A stretch of 64,000 bases of DNA from Kiloniellaceae bacterium (GTDB taxonomy: Bacteria > Pseudomonadota > Alphaproteobacteria > Kiloniellales > Kiloniellaceae). The stretch spans positions 1 through 64,000 of the forward strand of contig WHTV01000003.1 of assembly GCA_009377535.1 (NCBI GenBank). Reading direction: 5' to 3'. Numbering within the stretch: the stretch's first letter is position 1; each line of letters starts with the position of its first letter. Under the pieces are notes generated by a model. It did no database searches. It was not told where the DNA came from and saw nothing but the letters and a program-made list of their open reading frames with translations. Of the stretch, positions 47,205 to 56,660 are shown piece by piece. Both the position numbers and the translations under genes were made by a program.

Positions 47205-47219
47205 GCCTCAGGGTGAGGC
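47205..47219. repeat. Short inverted repeat after the dehydrogenase gene
   Basis: GCCTCA and TGAGGC pair around GGG, 90 bp after the stop. A/T-rich AAAATATTG follows on the plus strand. It could serve as a weak terminator but lacks a U-run. Confidence 0.3.
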
Positions 47220-47238
47220 AAAATATTGAAAGGATTGA

Positions 47239-47284
47239 CCTCATGCCGAGGAGCAAGCGGTAACGAGCGTCTCGAAGCACGAGG
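47239..47284. repeat. Intergenic palindromic repeat element
   Basis: The 46-bp stretch begins CCTCATGCCGAGGAGC and ends GCGTCTCGAAGCACGAGG; the ends are imperfect inverted copies that would fold as a hairpin. Elements of this pattern (CCTCATGCTGAGGAGC...CTCGAAGCATGAGG) are scattered through many alphaproteobacterial genomes. It lies in a gene-free gap. Confidence 0.55.
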
Positions 47285-47319
47285 CCAGTCACGCAGCCGC
47301 ACTCAATTTCAGCAGCCTG

Positions 47320-47478
47320 CTAGACCGGGTCGTCCTTCAGAGGCTCCGCTTCGGGCCTGGTGTTGCCGGCTTCGCCGCGCTCCGCCAGCGCCCTGCTGCG
47401 CGCCTTGCGTTTGGCCTCATCACGTTGGCGCTGCCGCTGGGCCGCGCGGTAGGCATCCAGATCGACGATTTCACCCAT
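47320..47478 (-). CDS. Small charged protein, DUF4169-like
   Basis: A 52-residue frame from ATG 47478 to TAG reads MGEIVDLDAYRAAQRQRQRD, then a Lys/Arg/Ala-rich helix and an acidic tail ending LKDDPV. The short hydrophobic start followed by a long basic helix recalls DUF4169 proteins, which often lie near fumC and the RHH gene in alphaproteobacteria, about 4 kb away here. The ribosome site is weak. No function is known. Confidence 0.5.
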   Translation of the reverse strand: MGEIVDLDAYRAAQRQRQRDEAKRKARSRALAERGEAGNTRPEAEPLKDDPV

Positions 47479-47595
47479 GGGCACAATCACTCGTCGGCTC
47501 AGGTTTGCGTCGGGTCGCCAAGCATTTTCCCCGACCGCATTATCTTCGCATGGGGGTTACGACTTCGTAACGCCAGGCGGCATAGGGTCAATTTT

Positions 47596-47612
47596 TCGCT
47601 AACCGTTAGCGA
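47596..47612. promoter_or_regulatory. Palindrome between the small protein and asmA genes
   Basis: TCGCTAAC and GTTAGCGA are perfect 8-bp inverted arms around a single C. The site lies in the 292-bp gap between divergent genes (47478 minus, 47771 plus), where an operator would be expected. No other structure was recognised in this gap. Confidence 0.4.
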
Positions 47613-47770
47613 GATGTTCCTTCCACTTTGCCGGACTCATCCAATTAAAGTAGCTTAGCGCAATTGGTCGCGGTTGCAATGTCTCTCCCCGGGATTTCCT
47701 TGGGACTCCCCTAAAGGGGAGCGATGCCGAGGAGCAGCCGGCGGTGCCGCTGTGGTGTTGAGGAACGTTT

Positions 47771-50700
47771 GTGAAAAAGGTTGCCGTCGCCCTTGCCGTC
47801 CTGATCGTCGTGGTCGTGGCTGCCCTTCTGGTTGCACCCAGCTTCTGGGATTGGAACCGCGAAAAGGGGCGCATGGCGGCCTTGGTCAAGGAACACACCG
47901 GCCGCGATCTGCAAATTGTCGGCGACGTCAGCCTGCGCCTGCTGCCTACCCCTGCTTTCTCGGCACGCGAGGTCACCCTGGCGAACCTCGACGGCGGTTC
48001 CGACCCGGCGATGGTGCGACTGGAGGAACTGCAGGTCAGCATCGGCCTGCTGCCGCTGCTGCGCGGCGAGATCCAGGTCAAGAGCGTGACTCTGGTGAAA
48101 CCGGAGGTCCTGCTGGAGGTGCTGGAAGACGGTCGGGCCAACTGGCAATTGGCCGAGGCTGCGCCCGCCGCTGCGGCCGCGCCGGGCGGCGAGCTGCGTT
48201 CCGGCGCGACGTCGGCCGCGCAGCCGATCCGCATCGACAGCTTCCTCATCGAAGACGGCCGGCTGCGCTACCGCGATGCGCGCAGCGGGCGGGAAGAGCT
48301 GGTGAGCGGCTTGAACGCTGAGTTGGCTGCCGCCTCCCTGGTCGGACCCTTCGCCGCCGACGGCGCGGCGGTTTACGGAGGCGTGCCGGTCGAATTCGAT
48401 TTCAATCTGGGCCAGCTGGTCGAGGGCGGCGCCACCGCCGTCTCCCTGTCTCTGCAACTGCCCCAGGCCGGTGCTTCCGGTACCTTCATCGGCGCGCTTT
48501 CCCGGCATGAGGCGCTGCGCACCCTGCGCGGCCGACTGCAGGCGGAGGGCGCGGACCTGGCGCGGGTCGTTGCCGCCTTGCCGCTCGGCGCCGGCGCGCC
48601 GGGTGCGCTCGCCCAGCCCTTCACGCTGACCGCCGAGGTCAGCGCGAGCAACACGGAAGCCAGGGCCGAGGCGGTGAGGGTCACGCTCGGTCCGCTGTCG
48701 TTGGACGGCCGCCTGGCCGCCAGGCTCGAGGGAGAGCCCGATATCACGGCCAGCTTCTCGGCCAAGACCGTCGATCTTGATGCGCTGCTGGCCCTGCCGG
48801 CTCGGGCGATGCGCGAAGGGGAGGGGAACGGGAGCACTCCTCGGCCTGCCGGCACCGCAGCGCCGCCCTCGGCGACGGGGAGTGCCGCTGCCGGCGCCTT
48901 GCCGCGCGGTTTTTCGGTCGGCGTTGAGTTGGCCGCCGACGCGCTGCTCTACCGCGGCCAGACCTTGCGCCAGCTGCAGGTGGCGGCCCGCCTGGAAGAC
49001 GGCCGGGTCGATCTCACCAAGGCAACGCTGCAACTGCCCGGCAGCTCCGATCTTGCCGTCATCGGCACGCTCAGCGACGGTGCGCAGGGAGCCCGCTTCG
49101 AGGGTACCGTGGCGGCCGAATCCGACAATCTGCGCGGCCTGCTGCAGTGGCTCGGCGTGGATGTCGCAGTGGTGCCGGCCGAACGTCTGCGCCGCATGGC
49201 CCTGAACACCGAATTCGAGGCTGCCGCCGACCAGATGGTGCTGCGCAACGCCGACCTGCGCCTCGACGTCAGCCGGCTGACCGGCGGCGCCGCGATCGCG
49301 CTGCGCGAGCGGCCCGGCCTCGGCCTCGCCCTCAACATCGACAAGATCAATCTGGACGCCTACCTGCCGCAACAGGATGCGGCGGCGTCGGTACCGACAC
49401 CCTCCCCATCCCAGGACCCGGCCGGACCACAGGAACAGGCGCCGCCGGCCGTCGCGCCGCCGGGCCTGCCGCTGCTCGGCCGCTTCGATGCGAACCTCGA
49501 CCTGCGGGTCGGCCAGCTTACCTACCGCGGGCTGCCGTTCGAGGGCCTGCGGCTGGACGCCACCCTGCAGCAGGGCGGCATAGTGGTACGGGAGGCCTCG
49601 GTCGCCGACCTGGTCGGCAGCCGTGGCCAGTTTTCCGGCAGCTTGGCCAACGTCGACCGCGATCCTTCGATCGACGGCTCGCTCGACGTTTCCGTCTCGA
49701 CACTGTCGCGCCTGGTCAAGGCGCTCGGCCTCAGCACCGGCGGCAGCCTGCCGCTGGAGTCGTTCACCCTCAGTGGGGCCGTGAACGGCAACCGCGAGAT
49801 GCTGCGCTTCGATCAGCGGCTGGCGGCCCTGGGCGGCAGCCTGCACGCGGCCGGCAAGCTGCAGCTGCCGGCGGGAGCGCCGACGGTCGCGGCGGCGCTG
49901 GAGTTCGACCACCCCGATCTCACCATCCTGTTGAGGGAGCTGCTGAGCGATCCCGGCATGCCGGCCGGCCTCGGCGCGGCCGCCGTGAAGGGACGGGTCG
50001 CCGCCGGTGGCACCGAAGTCGCGCTCTCCGGCCTGGAAGGCAGGTTGGCCGGGGTCGAGCTCCTGGCCGGCGACCTTGCCTTCTCGCTGTCCGGCCCGCG
50101 TCCGAAGATCACGGCGGACCTGACGACCGGCGAGATGCCCCTGGCGGCGCTGACGGCGCCGGCAGCCAAGGGCGCTTCGAGCGGCAACACACGCAGCGTG
50201 GGGCCGGCGACGGCCCCCGAGCGCTGGTCGCGCAAGCGCCTCGATCTGGGCGCCCTGCGCGTGGTGGATGCCGAGGTAAAGCTCAGCGCCAAGGCGATCC
50301 GGGCCGACAAGCTGCGTCTGACCAATGCGGCGCTGGAGGCGCAACTCGCCGACGGAGTCCTCGAGCTGCGGCGCTTCACGGCGGACAGCTACGGCGGCGC
50401 TCTCTCGGTCACCGGCAAGGCCGACGCCCGCGATGCGGCGGCGGGACTGCAGGTGGACGCCGAGGTCACCGCCAGCAACGTCGAGCTGAAGAGTCTGCTG
50501 CGCGACCTCGCCGACACCGAGCGCTTCTCCGGCCCGATGACGCTGCAGAGCCGCCTGACCACGCAGGGTGCCAGCCAGGCGGCGCTGATCGGCGCGCTCG
50601 GCGGCGACGGCACGCTGACCGGGACGGTCACTGCCGCGGCCAAGGTGGAGGAGCAGGCCGGGGCCCTGGTGCTCGATATCCTCGGCAAGAAGGTGAAGGA

Positions 50701-51136
50701 GATTCGCGGCGTCACCGACAGCACGACCGTGCTGTTCGGCGCCTTCGCCGGCGCACCGGCCAAAGTCAGCGGCAGCTTCGTCGTCGAGAAGGGGGTGGCG
50801 CAGACCAACGACCTCAAGGTGCGTGGCCGCGATGCCACCGCTCTCACTAAGGGTAGTGTCGACCTGCCCGACTGGCTGCTGGACAGCACCACCGACGTGG
50901 TCCGCGACGCCGACCCGGACAACGCCTACCTGACGGCCAGGCTGCGCGGTCCGCTCGACGAACCGAATGTCGCCATCGGGGGCCAGCCGTTCCAGCGCAG
51001 CCCGCAGCCGCCGGCCGAGGAATCGGGTGGCGGGCAACCGCCCACCGCGAAGGACGAGCCGCAGCACAAGCCGACCAAGCCGGAGGAGATCCTCAAGGAC
51101 GGCCTGAAGAATCTCCTGAAGGGGCTGGGGGGCTGA
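47771..51136 (+). CDS. AsmA-family protein
   Basis: The 1121-residue protein starts at GTG 47771 (GAGGAA upstream). One N-terminal membrane segment (VAVALAVLIVVVVAALLVAP, about 4-23) is followed by a very long periplasmic part. The AsmA N-domain is clear (FSAREVTLANLDGG, LLRGEIQVKSVTLVKPEVLL), and AsmA_2-type beta repeats continue to about residue 1070, ending in a Lys-rich tail ([17 protein letters not shown]). AsmA/TamB-like proteins bridge the envelope and help move phospholipids to the outer membrane or assemble it. Pro/Ala-rich linkers occur near 355 and 540. Its last 44 bp overlap the convergent RHH gene. Confidence 0.9.
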   Translation: MKKVAVALAVLIVVVVAALLVAPSFWDWNREKGRMAALVKEHTGRDLQIVGDVSLRLLPTPAFSAREVTLANLDGGSDPAMVRLEELQVSIGLLPLLRGEIQVKSVTLVKPEVLLEVLEDGRANWQLAEAAPAAAAAPGGELRSGATSAAQPIRIDSFLIEDGRLRYRDARSGREELVSGLNAELAAASLVGPFAADGAAVYGGVPVEFDFNLGQLVEGGATAVSLSLQLPQAGASGTFIGALSRHEALRTLRGRLQAEGADLARVVAALPLGAGAPGALAQPFTLTAEVSASNTEARAEAVRVTLGPLSLDGRLAARLEGEPDITASFSAKTVDLDALLALPARAMREGEGNGSTPRPAGTAAPPSATGSAAAGALPRGFSVGVELAADALLYRGQTLRQLQVAARLEDGRVDLTKATLQLPGSSDLAVIGTLSDGAQGARFEGTVAAESDNLRGLLQWLGVDVAVVPAERLRRMALNTEFEAAADQMVLRNADLRLDVSRLTGGAAIALRERPGLGLALNIDKINLDAYLPQQDAAASVPTPSPSQDPAGPQEQAPPAVAPPGLPLLGRFDANLDLRVGQLTYRGLPFEGLRLDATLQQGGIVVREASVADLVGSRGQFSGSLANVDRDPSIDGSLDVSVSTLSRLVKALGLSTGGSLPLESFTLSGAVNGNREMLRFDQRLAALGGSLHAAGKLQLPAGAPTVAAALEFDHPDLTILLRELLSDPGMPAGLGAAAVKGRVAAGGTEVALSGLEGRLAGVELLAGDLAFSLSGPRPKITADLTTGEMPLAALTAPAAKGASSGNTRSVGPATAPERWSRKRLDLGALRVVDAEVKLSAKAIRADKLRLTNAALEAQLADGVLELRRFTADSYGGALSVTGKADARDAAAGLQVDAEVTASNVELKSLLRDLADTERFSGPMTLQSRLTTQGASQAALIGALGGDGTLTGTVTAAAKVEEQAGALVLDILGKKVKEIRGVTDSTTVLFGAFAGAPAKVSGSFVVEKGVAQTNDLKVRGRDATALTKGSVDLPDWLLDSTTDVVRDADPDNAYLTARLRGPLDEPNVAIGGQPFQRSPQPPAEESGGGQPPTAKDEPQHKPTKPEEILKDGLKNLLKGLGG

Positions 51137-51406
51137 CCGCCGGGTTTGCTGATCGGGCCTGCGCCGCGGCGCGGAAGTGGTTCAGCAGGTAGACCCGCAC
51201 GGCGCTCGACAGGTTGGTGCCGCGGCCGCGGTCGATCTCCTCGATGAGGACGTTGAGCGAGAGGCCGCGCTGCGCGGCAACCTCTTTCAAGGCGTCCCAG
51301 AATATTCCCTCCATCGACAACGACGTGCTGTGTCCGGCGATCTTCACCGAGCGCTTGCGGATTTCCACGCCGGGGACCGCGACCACCGGCGGCGGCGTTT
51401 CTTCCA

Positions 51407-51410
<4 letters not shown>
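51093..51410 (-). CDS. Ribbon-helix-helix protein (RHH_4)
   Basis: The 105-residue protein has a ribbon-helix-helix DNA-binding domain at about 18-80: [20 protein letters not shown] (beta ribbon), [20 protein letters not shown] and the second helix ending [14 protein letters not shown]. The Ala/Pro-rich tail is not conserved. The start ATG overlaps the fumC stop (ATGA); a second ATG follows directly. This fumC-RHH pairing is common in alphaproteobacteria, but the target genes are unknown. The 3' end overlaps asmA by 44 bp. Confidence 0.85.
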
Positions 51411-52828
<1,418 letters not shown>

Positions 52829-52941
52829 GTTCGTGGGAGTCCTGAGTGGTTGCGGCAGGCGGCTGACCGGCGGATTTGACCGGGCCGGAGTTTAGGAGTC
52901 TGCGCCGGTCCCGCCAAGCCCGAGGGTGCTGGGACAAGAGG

Positions 52942-53031
52942 TCATCCGTGCTGCTGAACGGCGCGGCAGTAGGACATCGCCACCGGCGCCGGCTTGCGGC
53001 AACGGCGGAGGACTCGCAGCCCGGCGGCGCA
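52942..53031 (-). pseudogene. tfoX-like gene fragment
   Basis: Positions 52967-52987 are identical over 21 bases to 55078-55098 inside the intact tfoX-like gene, and the match continues with small gaps (TTGCGGC next). In the right frame the fragment reads AAGLRVLRRCRKPAPVAMSY, then CRA, against AAGSEAFVYRSRKGPVAMSY and WRA in the intact gene. It ends in TGA at 52942. No start or N-terminal half remains. It lies in the 360-bp gap between fumC and the chemoreceptor; the rest of that gap holds only the palindrome at 53104-53123. Confidence 0.55.
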
Positions 53032-53103
53032 GCGCCAAGTCTGTTCAATTATCAGTTGCGGCTCAGCGGATTCTATACAATGCAGAGCTGAGTTGAATTG
53101 TTA

Positions 53104-53123
53104 ATGTTCCTTGTTTGGAACAT
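53104..53123. promoter_or_regulatory. Palindrome upstream of the membrane chemoreceptor
   Basis: ATGTTCC and GGAACAT are perfect 7-bp inverted arms around TTGTTT, 65 bp before the chemoreceptor ATG. This is the typical form of a dimeric-regulator site. The regulator is unknown. Confidence 0.45.
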
Positions 53124-53188
53124 CAAGTGTACTCGCACGATACAATAACCCTTAGTTCGTCGTGCACAGATACGGAGTAGTTAGGAAA

Positions 53189-54958
53189 ATGAAGTTCAGG
53201 AAACTCGGATTCGGCGACCGCCTTGGCTCCACGGTGATGCACAAGCTGCTGGGCATCGTTGGGCTCTGCGTGATGTCGACCGTCGTCGTAGCCGTTATCG
53301 GCGTCTGGCAGATGAGCAGGATCGGCTCGGAAATCGAAGCCGTCGCCGAACAGGATATGCCACTGATCGAAGTGGTCAGCCGGGTCACGGTGCATCAGTT
53401 GGAACAGGCGGTACTGCTGGAGCGCATCCTGCGGCTCAGCGGGCTGGTGACGGAGGTCAGCGCAGAGGAACTGCAGGCGGTGGAGGCCCAGTTCGAGCGG
53501 CTGTCCACGGTGGTGGACGAGGAGATCGCGGAGGGCGAAAGACTCGCCGAGATCGCCCTTAGCAGGGCCCATACGCCCGAAGAGAGGGCCGAGTTCGAGA
53601 AGGTGCTGTTGGCCTTGCGGCAGATCGAGGGCGAGCACAAGTCCTATCACGGTCACGCCGCAGAGATCTTCAAACTGACCAACCAGGGCCTCGCCTCCGA
53701 GGCGCTCGAGCTGGTGCATGGGGTGGAAGCTGAAGAGCAGAAGCTGAACCACGAACTCGATGCCCTGTTGCAGGAAATCGAATCCTTCACCCTGGCTGCC
53801 ATCAGGACTGCCGGGGAGCACGAGAAATCAGCCATCGTGCAGATGACCATCGTCTCCATCGTCTCCGCCGTCGCCGGCTTCGCGCTGGCCGTCTGGTTCA
53901 CCCGCTCCGGAGTGGCCCGGCCGCTGAGCCAGGTCGCCTCGGCGCTCAACCGCCTGGCTGAGGGCGACACCAGCGCCGAGGTCAACGTCCGCAGCAGGGA
54001 TGAGATCGGCCAGGTGGCCGAGGCTTTCGTCACCTTCAAGGCGAAGACCCTGGAGCTGAAGCGTCTCGAGGAAGAGCGCGCGCAGGAAGAAGTCCGCCGC
54101 GAGGAGGAGAAGCGGCGCCAGATGCTGCAGTTGGCCGAAACCTTCGAGTCCACCGTCGGCGGCGTCGTCGACACGGTCTCCGCTGCCGCGACCGAGCTGC
54201 AAGCCACCGCGCAGTCGATGTCGTCGACCGCCGAGCAGACCAACGCCCAGTCCACCAGCGTCGCCAGCGCTTCGGAAGAGGCTTCGGCTAACGTGCAGAC
54301 CGTGGCCACCGCCTCGGAGGAGCTTTCGGCCTCGATCGCCGAGATCGCCCGCCAGATCGCCGAGACCAACAGGGTTTCGCAGCAGGCTGCCGAAGACGCC
54401 GACCGGGCCAACCACTCGGTCAACGGCCTGTCCGAGGCGGCGCAGAAGATCGGCGCCGTGGTGAGCCTGATCCAGGACATCGCCGAGCAGACGAACCTCC
54501 TCGCGCTGAACGCTACCATCGAGGCGGCGCGCGCCGGGGAGATGGGCAAGGGCTTCGCCGTGGTGGCAGGCGAGGTGAAGTCGCTGGCCACCCAGACCGC
54601 CAAGGCGACGCAGGAGATCGCCCAGCAGGTCGAAGGCATGCAGTCGGCCACCGGCAGCACCGTCGCGGTGATCGAAGGCATCGTGAAGGTGATCAAGCAG
54701 ATCAGCGAGAACGCCCACGGCATCGCCACCGCGGTGGAGCAGCAGAATGCCGCCACCGGGGAGATCTCGCGCAATGTCCAGGAGGCAGCCGCCGGAACCC
54801 AGGCCGTCGCCAGCAACATCGTCGGTGTCCGCCAGGCATCGGAGCAGACTGGGATCGCCGCCAGCGAGGTGCTGGAATCCGCCGGCCAACTGTCGCGGCA
54901 GTCGGAACTGCTGCGCGGTGAGGTCAGCAAGTTCATCGCCGGCCTGCGCGCGGCCTGA
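53189..54958 (+). CDS. Membrane methyl-accepting chemotaxis protein
   Basis: ATG 53189 gives 589 residues. Membrane helix 1 (about 18-42, VMHKLLGIVGLCVMSTVVVA) and helix 2 (about 217-240, VQMTIVSIVSAVAGFALAVW) flank a periplasmic domain of about 170 residues that looks like a four-helix bundle. HAMP follows (GVARPLSQVASALNRLAEGD), then a charged coiled coil and the MCP signalling domain with tip IAEQTNLLALNATIEAARAG. A GTG nine codons upstream is possible, but AGGA precedes the ATG. The ligand is unknown. Confidence 0.92.
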   Translation: MKFRKLGFGDRLGSTVMHKLLGIVGLCVMSTVVVAVIGVWQMSRIGSEIEAVAEQDMPLIEVVSRVTVHQLEQAVLLERILRLSGLVTEVSAEELQAVEAQFERLSTVVDEEIAEGERLAEIALSRAHTPEERAEFEKVLLALRQIEGEHKSYHGHAAEIFKLTNQGLASEALELVHGVEAEEQKLNHELDALLQEIESFTLAAIRTAGEHEKSAIVQMTIVSIVSAVAGFALAVWFTRSGVARPLSQVASALNRLAEGDTSAEVNVRSRDEIGQVAEAFVTFKAKTLELKRLEEERAQEEVRREEEKRRQMLQLAETFESTVGGVVDTVSAAATELQATAQSMSSTAEQTNAQSTSVASASEEASANVQTVATASEELSASIAEIARQIAETNRVSQQAAEDADRANHSVNGLSEAAQKIGAVVSLIQDIAEQTNLLALNATIEAARAGEMGKGFAVVAGEVKSLATQTAKATQEIAQQVEGMQSATGSTVAVIEGIVKVIKQISENAHGIATAVEQQNAATGEISRNVQEAAAGTQAVASNIVGVRQASEQTGIAASEVLESAGQLSRQSELLRGEVSKFIAGLRAA

Positions 54959-54962
54959 GCTC

Positions 54963-55367
54963 TCACCGCTGCTGGCGGGAGGCCTTCCGCGTCGCGGCGC
55001 GGCGGGCCGCCGCCACCGCCAGCTCGGCCCAGGGCAGCATGGCACCCGGGTCCGCTTCGCTGCCCGCGGGCGCGCGCCAGTAGGACATCGCCACCGGCCC
55101 CTTGCGGCTGCGATAGACAAAGGCTTCCGACCCGGCCGCTTCGAAGCGCGGCCGCGTCGTCGCGTCGGTCTTCAGGTAGAGCGCCTCGCCGGCCACCAGC
55201 GCGATCATCGTGCCATCGAGAAAGAAGCCCCAGCCGCCGAACATGCCGCGCGGCACCACGGGGCCGAGCAGCATGAAGAGGGCGAGGCTGCGGGCGACCG
55301 CCGGCGGCTGCTGGCGGCGGGCCGGCTTGCCGCGCGCGGCCCGGGGAGCGGCCGCACGCGGCATCAT
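54963..55367 (-). CDS. TfoX N-terminal domain protein
   Basis: The 134-residue protein has one TfoX/Sxy N-terminal domain after a basic Arg/Ala/Pro start: MLLGPVVPRGMFGGWGFFLD, MIALVAGEALYLKTDA and SRKGPVAMSYWRAP are typical. These single-domain proteins are not the competence regulator itself and have no known function. Start ATG overlaps the WYL-regulator stop by 4 bp, so the two are co-transcribed. A fragment of a second copy lies at 52942-53031. Confidence 0.85.
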   Translation of the reverse strand: MMPRAAAPRAARGKPARRQQPPAVARSLALFMLLGPVVPRGMFGGWGFFLDGTMIALVAGEALYLKTDATTRPRFEAAGSEAFVYRSRKGPVAMSYWRAPAGSEADPGAMLPWAELAVAAARRAATRKASRQQR

Positions 55368-56095
55368 TCGGGCACCAGTTCCGGCACGGCGGCGGCCTGC
55401 GCGTGCGCCTCGGCGCGGCGGGCCCGGTCGGCCACCACGAAGTCATGCAGGGTCTTGCCGCGCTCTTCGGCGAAGCGCGCTTCCAGCACCGTCATCTCGC
55501 GCATGCGGTCGAGACGGAAGGCGCGGAAGTCGCCGCGCAGCTCGCACCAGGCAATGAGCAGCCAGACCGGGCCGTAGAAGGCCAAGGCCAGTGGCCGCAC
55601 CGCCCGCTCGCTGGCCCGGCCCTCGGCATTGCAATAGTGGAAGTGCAGCTTGCGTCGGCTTCTGAGCGCGGCGCGGATGGCGCCGGCATCGACGCTGAGG
55701 GGGGCCGCGCGATGGTCGGCGGGGGCCGAGAGCGGCGTGCGCGAAACCTGCGCGCGCAGGTTTTCCGGCAGCACCGCCTCGACCTTGGCGACCACGTCGG
55801 CGGCCGCCTTGGCCAGCGCCGGGTCGGCCCAGGATTCGATGATGCGGGCGCCCAGCACCAGAGCCTCGATCTCCTCCTCGGTGAACATCAGCGGCGGCAG
55901 GTCGTAGCCGCGCTGCATCACATAGCCGACCCCGGCCTCGCCCTCGATGGGCACCCCCGACCCGGCGAGGTCGCGGATGTCGCGGTAAATCGTGCGCTCG
56001 GACACCTCGAGGGCATCGGCGAGCTGCCGAGCCGTCGCCAGCTTGCGGCGCCTAAGCTCTTGAACTATCTGGAATAACCTGTCAGCGCGACGCAT
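55364..56095 (-). CDS. WYL-domain transcriptional regulator (YafY-like)
   Basis: ATG 56095 with GGAGGAGG upstream gives 243 residues. The N-terminal HTH_11 domain is clear (RADRLFQIVQELRRRKLATA, then LADALEVSERTIYRDIRDL). The WYL sensor domain follows (about 140-215, IRAALRSRRKLHFHYCNAEG, WLLIAWCELRGDFRAFRLDRM). It is divergent from the VOC gene with a perfect palindrome between them, so it probably controls both sides. Confidence 0.88.
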   Translation of the reverse strand: MRRADRLFQIVQELRRRKLATARQLADALEVSERTIYRDIRDLAGSGVPIEGEAGVGYVMQRGYDLPPLMFTEEEIEALVLGARIIESWADPALAKAAADVVAKVEAVLPENLRAQVSRTPLSAPADHRAAPLSVDAGAIRAALRSRRKLHFHYCNAEGRASERAVRPLALAFYGPVWLLIAWCELRGDFRAFRLDRMREMTVLEARFAEERGKTLHDFVVADRARRAEAHAQAAAVPELVPE

Positions 56096-56132
56096 CCTGC
56101 CTCCTCCTGACAGGCATCCTACCAAAGGCATG

Positions 56133-56150
56133 CTGACAACATGTTGTCAG
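56133..56150. promoter_or_regulatory. Perfect 18-bp palindrome between WYL-regulator and VOC genes
   Basis: CTGACAACATGTTGTCAG is a perfect palindrome centred in the 118-bp divergent intergenic region, 38 bp from the regulator ATG and 64 bp from the VOC ATG. A partial repeat (CTGACAGG) starts at 56107. It is the likely operator of the YafY-like protein. Confidence 0.6.
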
Positions 56151-56213
56151 GAGCCTTCTGGTATCTCCAGAGATGTTTTTAAGACAACCAAGTTGCGCAG
56201 GGAGATTTCCACC

Positions 56214-56639
56214 ATGACCTTGGGGACCATGAACCATCTGGGGGTCACCGTCAGCGACCTCACCGCCGCAACGGAGCGATTCTATGCACCGCTGTTGGGT
56301 TTCCTCGGCTACAGGCTGGTGGAAGATACGCCCGAAATGACGCTCTGGCTGGCCCCGGGCGGCTTCGCGTTCAACCTCTGGCAGGCGCGGGCCGAACACG
56401 CCGGCAAGGCTGCCGAGCGCTACGCCCCGGGGTTTCACCACTTTGCCTTCAACGCCGACAGCCGGGAAGAGGTCGACGGCTGCTACGAGCTGCTGCAGCG
56501 CGAGGGCATCGAGATCCTCGACCCTCCGGCGGTCTACGACTACGTGCCGGGTTACTACGCTCTGTTCTTCGCCGATCCCGACGGCCTCAAGTACGAGCTG
56601 GTGCACATCCCGCCGGAGGCCCTGTCCCAAGTAAGCTAG
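56214..56639 (+). CDS. VOC-family (glyoxalase/dioxygenase fold) protein
   Basis: The 141-residue protein from ATG 56214 has the paired beta-alpha-beta-beta-beta units of the VOC superfamily: MNHLGVTVSDLTAATERFYA, APGFHHFAFNADSREEVDGC and FADPDGLKYELVHIP. Candidate metal ligands are His9 in the first strand, the HH of the middle block and Glu in YELVH. The substrate is unknown. GGGAG stands 11 nt before the ATG; ATG 56229 (MNHLGV) is an alternative start. Confidence 0.85.
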   Translation: MTLGTMNHLGVTVSDLTAATERFYAPLLGFLGYRLVEDTPEMTLWLAPGGFAFNLWQARAEHAGKAAERYAPGFHHFAFNADSREEVDGCYELLQREGIEILDPPAVYDYVPGYYALFFADPDGLKYELVHIPPEALSQVS

Positions 56640-56660
56640 ATCTCCAGGTAAGCTAGATCA
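56632..56660. repeat. 12-bp direct repeat at convergent gene ends
   Basis: GTAAGCTAGATC occurs at 56632-56643 and again at 56649-56660, separated by 5 bases. The first copy contains the VOC stop (TAG) and the second the hydrolase stop on the other strand. It is likely a small local duplication. Confidence 0.6.

Noticed and set aside
47711..51067. 1118-codon minus-strand frame opposite asmA
   Set aside because: It is a shadow frame of low-complexity Arg/Gln/Gly with no recognisable domain.
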